A DNA stretch of 10,866 bases, from positions 1 through 10,866 of the forward strand of contig JBAPOP010000153.1 of NCBI GenBank assembly GCA_049279675.1, read 5' to 3'. Origin of the DNA: Palsa-147 sp049279675. GTDB lineage: Bacteria > Acidobacteriota > Terriglobia > Acidiferrales > UBA7541. Numbering within the stretch: position 1 is the first letter of the stretch; every line of letters begins with the position of its first letter. Positions 1 through 5,992 of the stretch are shown here, in pieces. The notes below the pieces were generated by a model. It saw nothing but the letters and a program-made list of their open reading frames with translations. It had not been told where the DNA came from and searched no databases. The position numbers and the translations under genes were made by a program.

Positions 1-158
1 CAATCTGACGCACCTCTGGCGCGCCCGCTAGCGGCCGCCGCGGTGCGAAACGAAAGCCGGAGGGGAAATCCATTCGCTGCCTCGCCCCAAAAATCGCGGG
101 CCACAGAGTCCTCACACAGACTCTGAAAGCCCCTTCTGAGAGCCAACGCTCATTCGCT
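1..158. other. non-coding stretch with one simple hairpin
   Basis: I see no credible gene here. The only clear structure is a 7-bp perfect inverted repeat, CAGAGTC at 104-110 and GACTCTG at 119-125, with an 8-nt loop. The minus-strand open frame that crosses 112-324 is a reading of the repeat DNA and has no family resemblance. The left edge could be the tail of something outside the window, but nothing recognisable (rRNA, RNase P RNA, tmRNA) was identified. Confidence 0.4.
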
Positions 159-227
159 GGACTGAGGTCCAGCTCCCCCTGCTGAGGCAGAGGGCTCTCA
201 CCGAAAGGCATGTGAGGAGCACGCTCC
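159..227 (+). repeat. interspersed 69-bp repeat, copy A
   Basis: This 69-base unit matches copy B (442-510) at 63 of 69 positions by hand alignment, and all six differences are transitions. It contains two stem-loops in order: GGAC-TGAG-GTCC at 159-170, and CCCCCTGC (175-182) with GCAGAGGG (187-194) around a TGAG loop with one mismatched pair. A CCGAAAGGCA box follows at 201-210. The unit resembles REP-type palindromic elements rather than a gene. No terminal duplication or transposase is visible. Confidence 0.8.
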
Positions 228-250
228 GAGAGGAGCGCAACTGCCTACCT

Positions 251-260
251 CCGAAAGGCA
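251..260 (+). repeat. extra CCGAAAGGCA box
   Basis: The decamer CCGAAAGGCA occurs three times in 300 bases: inside copy A (201-210), here, and inside copy B (484-493). Here it stands without the preceding stem-loops, as if it came from a decayed third unit. Confidence 0.5.
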
Positions 261-307
261 AACCACGGGCTCGCGCACGCAAGACGCTCCGGGGCTCGCT
301 TCGAGAT

Positions 308-354
308 GGTGGGAGCCCCCGCATTCATGCGGGGGAGGAGCGCTTCAGCGCTCC
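308..354 (-). repeat. inverted partial copy of the 69-bp repeat plus second hairpin
   Basis: Read on the minus strand this matches the central part of copies A and B. The flank GGTGGGAGCCCCC (308-320) and the closing GGGGGAG (331-337) are the same as in the reverse complement of copy B. The hairpin is CCCCCGCA (316-323), loop TTCA (324-327), TGCGGGGG (328-335), a perfect 8-bp stem. Compared with copy B the inner three pairs are swapped on both arms, so pairing is kept. A second perfect hairpin follows at once: GGAGCGC (337-343), TTCA (344-347), GCGCTCC (348-354). Confidence 0.75.
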
Positions 355-441
355 GGGGAACATCGCTACATTTAATTATGCGCTTTAGGCCGGAGAAGCC
401 CCGCGGCTGAAGCCTGTCTTGACGGCGGCGGATTTTTCGCC

Positions 442-510
442 GGACTGAAGTCCAGCTCCCCCTGCTGAAGCAGGGGGCTCCCACCGAAAGGCATGCGAGG
501 AGCGCGCTCC
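442..510 (+). repeat. interspersed 69-bp repeat, copy B
   Basis: This is the better-preserved copy. It holds GGAC-TGAA-GTCC (442-453), then a perfect 8-bp stem CCCCCTGC (458-465) and GCAGGGGG (470-477) with TGAA loop (466-469), the CCGAAAGGCA box (484-493), and a perfect 12-base palindrome GGAGCGCGCTCC (499-510). It lies about 50 bases beyond the 3' end of the minus-strand tRNA-Ala, so transcripts of that gene would run into it. It could serve as a processing or termination structure, but there is no U-tract typical of an intrinsic terminator. Confidence 0.8.
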
Positions 511-559
511 TCCCGGCTTTGAATCGCAAGGATGAATCGGCGATAGTTGCGGAAATATT

Positions 560-635
<76 letters not shown>

Positions 636-660
636 ACCGGGGGAGAAATCGACCGAAGCA

Positions 661-690
661 TTTATATCACCCAGCTTCCCAAGCGGTCAA
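661..690 (-). promoter_or_regulatory. promoter of tRNA-Ala
   Basis: On the minus strand TTGACC (685-690) is followed after 18 bases by TATAAA (661-666). Transcription would start near 653-655, about 20 bases before the mature tRNA 5' end at 635. Both hexamers are close to the sigma70 consensus, and the placement fits a stable-RNA gene. Confidence 0.7.
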
Positions 691-825
691 ACTGGCGATG
701 TGCGTCGCTTTTCGCCGCGGCAACACGGAGCGGATCGGTGATTTAATAAGCATCGTTTACGGCAGTTCGGGACTCAAATAAGCTGGGCGGAATCGTTTAC
801 TCATGAACTTGAGCGAAGACGAGGG

Positions 826-912
826 CTAGTGCGAAGATGCCGGGCTTCCCGACCGGGTCGGGACGCACAGACCGCGGAAGCCCGGCGCTAAAAACGCCCG
901 TCGCAGCGCTAG
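826..912. repeat. 87-nt nested inverted repeat
   Basis: The outer arms are CTAG TGCGA (826-834) and TCGCA (901-905) plus CTAG (909-912), offset by three bases. Inside lies a perfect 11-bp stem, GCCGGGCTTCC (839-849) with GGAAGCCCGGC (876-886). Within its loop is a further hairpin CCCGAC-CGG-GTCGGG (848-862), which shares two bases with the outer stem, so the two compete slightly. The element ends 75 bases before the permease start. It could be a small palindromic repeat unit or a structured leader. No U-tract follows on either strand. Confidence 0.65.
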
Positions 913-987
913 TCCCGATTATGATGCGCTCCTGGAAACTGGAAGCCCGCGAGATGCGCCTCTTAAGGTAGATTCGGAAGCAGCCGC

Positions 988-2229
988 TTGGACCAACGCT
1001 CCAATTCGCCGATCGTTCTTGCCGAAACCTGGGGTCTCGCGATGGAGGCCCTTCGCGCCAATAAGCTTCGCGCCATGCTCACGATGCTCGGCGTAATTAT
1101 CGGCAGCGCTTGCATCGTACTTGTTGTTACGGTCGCACTGGCGGGAAAGCGCTACATCATTTCGCAGATCGAAGCTGTCGGGGCGAATCTTGTCTACGGC
1201 GAAGTGATTCATCCCGGCGCCACGCAGCCGACGAGCATGGCGGACGAAATCTCTGAAGCTGATTTGCAGGCCGTGAAAAACGGAGTTCCGCACGTATCGC
1301 AGGTCGCAGGGACGCGCGAAATCTTGCAAACGATCGTAGCGCGCGGCGTGGTGCATCCGGTTGCTGTGGTCGGCGTGACGGAAGGATTCCAGGAAATTCG
1401 CCACCTCGTCATCGTGCGCGGGCGCTATTTTGACGAGGACGATATGAGCTCGCACAGCAAAGTGTGCTTGCTGACGCAGCAACTCGCCGCGTTCGCGTTT
1501 CCGGGCCAGGACCCCGTGGGAAATCAGATACGCGTCGGGGAGCTGACGCTCACCGTGATCGGCGTCTTTCGCGAGCGAGTCTCGACTTTCGGAGAATCGG
1601 AAATAACAGGGGATTCTGTTCTTACTCCGTTCTCTTTGATCAGCTATTACACGGGCCAGGATTACGTGAAGACTTTTTACGCCCAGGCCGATCACCCGGA
1701 AAATGTCGAGGCGGTGACGCGCGAGTCACGCGAGATGCTGATGAGCCGCCATCGCGCCGGCGTCGAATATAAGATTCAAAATTTGAGTTCAATTCTTGAG
1801 ACCGCGCGGCACATATCGCTCGCGATGACGATCGTGCTCATCATCATCGCGATGATTGCTCTCGCGATCAGCGGCATCGGGATCATGAACATCATGCTCG
1901 TGACGGTGACCGAGCGAACGCGCGAGATCGGCATTCGCATGGCTGTGGGCGCGCCGCGCGGCGCGATCCTGTATCAGTTTCTTATGGAAGCAGTAATTAT
2001 CAGCGGAACGGGAGCACTGACTGGGATTGCCATCGCAGTCGCGATTCCGTTTTTCGCGGAAGCGCTGCTTCGTTTCTTCCCGATCCCGACGGAAATCCAC
2101 ATTCCGGTTTCATGGGTGTCCGTGGTGATCGCGTTCCTCGTATCGTGTTCGACGGGACTGCTCTTCGGATATTTGCCTGCGAGTAAGGCTGCTCAACTTC
2201 ATCCGACAGAATCGCTTCGATATGAATAG
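988..2229 (+). CDS. MacB/FtsX-type ABC transporter permease
   Basis: 413 residues, the usual size of a stand-alone MacB-type permease without the fused ATPase domain. Helix 1 is at about residues 30-53 (start of the segment: MLTMLGVIIG). A large periplasmic core follows (about 55-270), then three C-terminal helices at about 275-305, 330-355 and 374-398. The carboxy end, GYLPASKAAQLHPTESLRYE, is the typical FtsX/MacB ending. Such permeases carry no pump energy of their own; they work with an ATPase and a membrane-fusion protein to push substrates to a TolC channel. The start is TTG at 988 with GGAAG seven bases upstream. An in-frame stop at 964-966 excludes anything longer, and ATG at 1042 is the alternative. 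The stop overlaps the following tolC-like gene by 8 bases. It is not one of the acidobacterial duplicated orphan permeases, which are about twice as long. The substrate is unknown. Confidence 0.9.
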   Translation: MDQRSNSPIVLAETWGLAMEALRANKLRAMLTMLGVIIGSACIVLVVTVALAGKRYIISQIEAVGANLVYGEVIHPGATQPTSMADEISEADLQAVKNGVPHVSQVAGTREILQTIVARGVVHPVAVVGVTEGFQEIRHLVIVRGRYFDEDDMSSHSKVCLLTQQLAAFAFPGQDPVGNQIRVGELTLTVIGVFRERVSTFGESEITGDSVLTPFSLISYYTGQDYVKTFYAQADHPENVEAVTRESREMLMSRHRAGVEYKIQNLSSILETARHISLAMTIVLIIIAMIALAISGIGIMNIMLVTVTERTREIGIRMAVGAPRGAILYQFLMEAVIISGTGALTGIAIAVAIPFFAEALLRFFPIPTEIHIPVSWVSVVIAFLVSCSTGLLFGYLPASKAAQLHPTESLRYE

Positions 2230-3565
2230 ACGCCGATCGCGATCTCGGACGCAATCTAATATTCGTGCGAGCGCACGAATGTTGTGCATCTTGTTCGTGC
2301 TTGTGTTCATCTTTGTCTCGGCGAATTCCGCGTTCGCGCAAGATTCGCAGCCGCTCACTTTGAAAGATGCAGTCGCGCTGGCATTGAAGAACAGCAGGGA
2401 ATTGGCGCTCTCGCGCGTGCAATACACCATCGCGCAAAACGAAGCGCGGCTGGCGCACTCAGCGTTCTTGCCAAATATTTTCACAGGCGCGGGCTACGTC
2501 TACAGCAACGGATTTCCGGCCACTCCCGGCGGTTCTGCTCCGTCGATTGTCAAAGTCGTGTACACGGAGAATGTCTACAATCCGGAGCTTAAGGGCGAGC
2601 AGCGCGCGGATGAAGACCGCGCAAAGAATCAGCAGCTCGAAATCGAGCGGGTCCGTGATTCCGTGATTGTGCGGACGGCATCCACCTATCTCGAACTCGC
2701 CAAAGTGCGCCACGGACTGGAATTGCTTCGCGCCGAAGAGGCCAGCGCGCAGAAAATTCTTGATTACACGCGCGAGCGCGCCGGCGCCGGCGTCGAGCTG
2801 CCCGTCGAAGTCACGCGCGGCGAACTCACTGCTGCCAAAATCAACTATCACATTCTCCAGTTGAGCGATCGCAACGATGTGCTGACCGAGCAGCTTCGCG
2901 GTCAGATCGCCTATCCTGATAGCGCGGCAATTCAGGTCTCGACAGAAGACCTTCCTTCGACGGCGGAAGAATCCGCGGCGGCACTCGAGAATGTGGCGCT
3001 CGAGAACAGCATCGATCTAAAAGAGCAAGAAAACGAACGCAGCGCCCGGCAGCATTTATTCACAGGCGCGAAGCGAAGCTATTGGCCGACGGTTCAGCTT
3101 ATTGGTGAATACGATTTGCTGAGTGAGATCAACAACTATTCAAAATTCTTCAAAGGCTTTCAGGCGAACAATATCAACGTCGGTGTCGAGATCACTATTC
3201 CCCTGTTCGCCGCGAAGACGGCCGCAACGGTGGCGCTGGCAAAGAGTGAACTCCAATCCGCCGAGCTATCGGTAGGTGGAAAGCGAAATGATGTCCGGAT
3301 CGAAGTCCGCCAGAAAGCCCGCGACGTCCATGAACTCGAATCCGCGCGGGAGGTGGCGCGTCTGGACCTCAAGCTTTCTCAGGAGACACTGGCCGAACTT
3401 CAGGAGCGCTTTAATAAAGGCCGCGCGAGCCTCCGCGATCTCGAACAAGTCCGCGTGGAAGAAAGTGAAAAGTGGGTGACATTCCTCGACGCGGATTTTG
3501 CCCGGCAGAAGGGGCAGCTATCGTTGCTGCAAACAACTGGGCAGCTCGCTAAAGTATTCCAGTAG
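2222..3565 (+). CDS. TolC-family outer-membrane efflux protein
   Basis: 447 residues, normal for TolC/OprM-type channel subunits. A signal peptide is evident: a basic n-region, a hydrophobic stretch at about 21-34, and an AFA|QD cleavage site after residue 39. The n-region is unusually long, so ATG at 2279 (residue 20) may be the real start; it gives a compact signal peptide. The mature part has the two-repeat, helix-rich layout of the family: LTLKDAVALALKNSRELALS at 46-65 opens the first repeat, and a second copy with NVGVEITIPLFAAKTA lies near 318-333. Trimers of such proteins form the outer-membrane exit duct for tripartite pumps. The gene starts inside the permease coding region (8-base overlap), which implies translational coupling and a shared substrate. 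No SD is evident. No adaptor protein gene is adjacent. Confidence 0.9.
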   Translation: MNRRRSRSRTQSNIRASARMLCILFVLVFIFVSANSAFAQDSQPLTLKDAVALALKNSRELALSRVQYTIAQNEARLAHSAFLPNIFTGAGYVYSNGFPATPGGSAPSIVKVVYTENVYNPELKGEQRADEDRAKNQQLEIERVRDSVIVRTASTYLELAKVRHGLELLRAEEASAQKILDYTRERAGAGVELPVEVTRGELTAAKINYHILQLSDRNDVLTEQLRGQIAYPDSAAIQVSTEDLPSTAEESAAALENVALENSIDLKEQENERSARQHLFTGAKRSYWPTVQLIGEYDLLSEINNYSKFFKGFQANNINVGVEITIPLFAAKTAATVALAKSELQSAELSVGGKRNDVRIEVRQKARDVHELESAREVARLDLKLSQETLAELQERFNKGRASLRDLEQVRVEESEKWVTFLDADFARQKGQLSLLQTTGQLAKVFQ

Positions 3566-3597
3566 AGCTAGTTAAGCATTCTGGGCCCACCGGCAGC

Positions 3598-3626
3598 TTG
3601 GGGCTGGCATCTAAATCAGTTAGAAT
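3598..3626 (+). promoter_or_regulatory. candidate promoter of the hpnJ operon
   Basis: TTGGGG (3598-3603), a 17-base spacer, then TAGAAT (3621-3626). The -10 matches the sigma70 consensus at five of six positions, the -35 at three of six. It is the best candidate in the 117-base gap between the tolC-like gene and hpnJ. It would give a leader of about 50 bases and would make the hopanoid genes a unit separate from the efflux genes. Confidence 0.45.
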
Positions 3627-3667
3627 GGTGAATTGGTAATTACGCGTGCTGATTGCCGCGTCGCTTT

Positions 3668-3674
3668 AAGGAGG
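3668..3674 (+). promoter_or_regulatory. strong Shine-Dalgarno that fixes the hpnJ start
   Basis: AAGGAGG lies eight bases before ATG at 3683. The open frame extends upstream to TTG at 3653, but that codon lies before the SD and has none of its own. Residue 1 is therefore placed at 3683. ATG at 3695 is too far (20 bases) for this SD. Confidence 0.8.
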
Positions 3675-3682
3675 CATTGTTC

Positions 3683-5203
3683 ATGCCGTCAGTAATGAAG
3701 ACGCTGCTGCTAAATCCGCCGAGCTTTGAGAAGTTTGACGGCGGAGCCAGCTCGCGTTGGCCCGCGACGCGCGAAATCGAATCGTATTGGTATCCGGTAT
3801 GGCTGTCGTACCCCGCAGGGATGCTTCCGGGGAGCAGACTGCTCGATGCGCCGCCCCATCATGTCTCGATCCCGGAAACTGTCCGCATTGCTCAGGATTA
3901 CGAGTTCGTGGTTCTGTTTACGTCGACCGTCGGCTTTGGCAGCGATCTGAAAATGGCTCGCGCCATGAAGGAACAGAAGCCGGACCTGAAAATCTGCTTC
4001 GTCGGGCCCCACGTGCAGATCAAGCCTGCCGAGACGCTGCTCTCCAGCCCGTATATCGATTTTATCGTCCGCGGCGAATTCGATCACGCCGTTGTGGAGT
4101 ACGCGCAAGGCAAGCCTGTCAGCGAAATCGCAAATGCCAGCTATTTGAAGGACGGCCAAGTCGTCCACAATCCGACGCGGCCGATGCTGCAGACCGCTGA
4201 ACTCGACGCGCTGCCTTTCGCGACGGAAGTCTACGAAAAGAATTTGACGATCGAGAATTACAACGTTCCGTTTCTGCTGCATCCGTACGTTTCGTTCTAC
4301 ACGTCGCGCGGATGTCCGGCGCTCTGCACGTTCTGCCTCTGGCCGCAGACGCTCTCAGGCCACGCATGGCGCGTCCGTTCGACCGACAACGTCGCGCGCG
4401 AATTTGCGGAAGCCTCGAAGCGCTTTCCGCAGGCGAAGGAATTTTTCTTCGATGACGACACGTTCAACATCCGCAAGGATCGCGTCATCGAACTGTGCAA
4501 GAAAATTCAGCCGGTGGGCCACCGCTGGTCATGCACGGCGCGCGTTCATAGCGACTACGAAGCCTTGAAGGCGATGGCCGACGCGGGCGGGCGATTGCTG
4601 ATTGTGGGATTCGAATCAGGCGATCCGCAGATTTTGAAGAATCTCAAGAAGGGCGCGACGGTTGAGATGGCGCGCAGCTTCGTGAAGAATTGCAAGAAAG
4701 TCGGCATTCACGTTCACGGTGACTTTATTCTTGGATTGCCCGGCGAGACGCACGAGACGATTCAGCGCACGATTGATTTCGCGAAGGAACTGGATTGCGA
4801 ATCGATTCAAGTTTCGCTAGCGCACGCCTATCCGGGAACCGAGCTTTACACCGTGGCGCAGAACGCAGGCTATCTACACGGCGAAGCGATTGCCGATGAT
4901 GGCGGACACCAGCTCCCGCATCTGGCGTATCCGGGCCTTTCGCGCGAAGACATCATGAGCGGAGTTCATCGATTCTACGATGAGTATTACTTCCGGCCGC
5001 GTGTTGCGTGGCGTTTCGTCCGCGATCGATTGTGGGACGCTGACTCGCGCAGGATTCTCTATCACGAAGCGGTGGATTTCCTGCGTCTCCGCGCGCAGCG
5101 GCGGAAATTGGCGCGCAAGGGAATGAAGGAAACAACGGTCGTTGCAGTTCCTGCCGTTCCCTCCGTTGAAGCGAATTCTCCCGTGGGTTCGCATAGCGCA
5201 TGA
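3683..5203 (+). CDS. hpnJ: hopanoid biosynthesis radical SAM protein HpnJ
   Basis: 506 residues from the chosen start. The amino end (MKTLLLNPPSFEKFDGG from residue 5) and WYPVWLSYPAGMLPG are characteristic of HpnJ. A cobalamin-binding-like region (about 1-150, with FVGPH near 106-110) precedes the radical SAM domain. The cluster-binding motif is C211-x3-C215-x2-C218 in SRGCPALCTFCLW, followed by FFFDDDTF, GFESG (309-313) and GDFILGLPGET (346-356). In Burkholderia cenocepacia HpnJ is needed to turn glucosaminyl-bacteriohopanetetrol into the cyclitol ether. The last 25 or so residues form a low-complexity Val/Pro/Ala/Ser tail of unknown value. The stop codon overlaps the next start in ATGA (5200-5203). 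It opens a four-gene operon ending with hpnI. Family assignment is secure; the exact product in this organism is inferred. Confidence 0.93.
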   Translation: MPSVMKTLLLNPPSFEKFDGGASSRWPATREIESYWYPVWLSYPAGMLPGSRLLDAPPHHVSIPETVRIAQDYEFVVLFTSTVGFGSDLKMARAMKEQKPDLKICFVGPHVQIKPAETLLSSPYIDFIVRGEFDHAVVEYAQGKPVSEIANASYLKDGQVVHNPTRPMLQTAELDALPFATEVYEKNLTIENYNVPFLLHPYVSFYTSRGCPALCTFCLWPQTLSGHAWRVRSTDNVAREFAEASKRFPQAKEFFFDDDTFNIRKDRVIELCKKIQPVGHRWSCTARVHSDYEALKAMADAGGRLLIVGFESGDPQILKNLKKGATVEMARSFVKNCKKVGIHVHGDFILGLPGETHETIQRTIDFAKELDCESIQVSLAHAYPGTELYTVAQNAGYLHGEAIADDGGHQLPHLAYPGLSREDIMSGVHRFYDEYYFRPRVAWRFVRDRLWDADSRRILYHEAVDFLRLRAQRRKLARKGMKETTVVAVPAVPSVEANSPVGSHSA

Positions 5204-5616
5204 GCGGTTCGGCACGCATGCATTTGAAGACGTGGGCCCTGCTGCTTCTGATGATCACGTTCGGACCTCTAGGCGACATTTTCCTCGGGAAGGGAATGCG
5301 TCAAGTCGGCAGTGCGCCGGAAATGCATCCGGCGCAGCTGGTCCATTTTTTTGTGCGAGCATTTGAATCGCCGCTGGTTTGGCTTGGTATCGCCTCGCTC
5401 TTGGCATTTTTCATCGCGTATCTTCTGGTGCTTTCCTTTGCGGATTACAGCTACGTCCAGCCTGCGTCATCTTTCGCTTACGCGGTTGTCGCGCTGCTCG
5501 GCTACTTTGTGCTCGGCGAAGCGATTAGTCCGATGCGCTGGCTCGGCGTACTCGTCATCTCTCTGGGAGTTTTTCTCGTTAGCCGCACGCCGCCGCGGAC
5601 CACGGAGCAGGCGTGA
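5200..5616 (+). CDS. small four-helix EamA/SMR-type transporter, subunit 1
   Basis: 138 residues with four predicted membrane helices at about 9-27, 57-80, 86-105 and 110-128. This is half of a ten-helix EamA protein and the size of small multidrug resistance or ArnE/ArnF subunits. The LGEAISPMRWLGVLVISLGV stretch (from about 104) is the usual EamA/SMR ending of helix 3 to helix 4. ATG at 5200 overlaps the hpnJ stop by four bases; ATG at 5218 is an alternative. No good SD is present, so translation is probably coupled. It is a clear paralogue of the next gene: over 81 gap-free positions from LVH onward I count 35 identities. Such pairs usually form heterodimers. Position between two hopanoid-tailoring enzymes suggests a lipid-linked or sugar substrate, which is inference. 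Confidence 0.85.
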   Translation: MSGSARMHLKTWALLLLMITFGPLGDIFLGKGMRQVGSAPEMHPAQLVHFFVRAFESPLVWLGIASLLAFFIAYLLVLSFADYSYVQPASSFAYAVVALLGYFVLGEAISPMRWLGVLVISLGVFLVSRTPPRTTEQA

Positions 5617-5987
5617 ACGTGCTTGCCGTGCTTTGCTTCGTGATCATCATCTGCGCTGGGACGGGCGGAGAAATTGCCGTTTCGCGCGCGATGAAGGAAA
5701 TCGGCGAAGTCCACGATTTCTCGCCGCGCAATTTGGTTCACGTGTTTTTGCGCGCGTTTCGCGTTGGCTGGATGTGGTTCGGCGTCGCGCTGATGGCGCT
5801 TGGCTTTTTTTCGCTCTTGATGCTGCTCGCGTTTGAAAACGTCAGCTTTGTCGTTCCTGTGACGGCGCTGAGCTATGCGGTGGGCGCATTCGGCGGGAAA
5901 TATCTTCTCGGCGAGCGCGTCACGGCGGCGCGTTGGGCGGGCGTTCTTCTCGTTTGCCTCGGCGTTATGCTTGTCTGCATCGGATAA
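5613..5987 (+). CDS. small four-helix EamA/SMR-type transporter, subunit 2
   Basis: 124 residues, four helices at about 2-18, 48-72, 78-97 and 103-122. It starts with GTG at 5613 overlapping the previous stop in GTGA (5613-5616), with GGAG at 5604-5607 as SD. The end of helix 3 reads YLLGERVTAARW, the same position as LGEAISPMRW in subunit 1. The two amino-terminal regions differ most: subunit 1 has GPLGDIFLGKGM and this one has GTGGEIAVSRAM. The acidic residue in helix 1 (E20 here, D25 in subunit 1) is where SMR proteins carry their essential carboxylate, though I cannot verify the structural equivalence. Members of this superfamily include multidrug exporters and the undecaprenyl-phosphate-aminoarabinose flippase ArnEF. 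The closest functional analogue here is unproven. Confidence 0.85.
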   Translation: MNVLAVLCFVIIICAGTGGEIAVSRAMKEIGEVHDFSPRNLVHVFLRAFRVGWMWFGVALMALGFFSLLMLLAFENVSFVVPVTALSYAVGAFGGKYLLGERVTAARWAGVLLVCLGVMLVCIG

Positions 5988-5992
5988 AAATC

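Larger units (their letters stand above)
636..987. other. intergenic region between tRNA-Ala and the ABC permease
   Basis: These 352 bases hold no credible gene. They contain the minus-strand tRNA promoter (661-690) and the large nested inverted repeat at 826-912. A 9-base direct repeat ATCGTTTAC occurs at 752-760 and 792-800, exactly 40 bases apart. No convincing plus-strand promoter for the permease unit was found. The missing ATPase gene of the permease is not here. Confidence 0.6.

Noticed and set aside
112..324. Minus-strand 70-residue open frame sharing SRGSWTSV with the frame at 245-661
   Set aside because: The shared peptide comes from repeat copies A and B, not from homologous proteins; no SD and no family match.
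752..800. Direct repeat ATCGTTTAC spaced exactly 40 bases
   Set aside because: Helically phased, but nine bases is short, no promoter is associated, and it may be chance.
919..1695. 258-residue minus-strand open frame
   Set aside because: It lies opposite the permease, whose helices and MacB ending are clear; composition (many His, Arg, Asp) is typical of an antisense shadow.
988..2229. Acidobacterial duplicated orphan permease
   Set aside because: Those proteins have two FtsX repeats and about 800 residues; this one has a single unit of 413.
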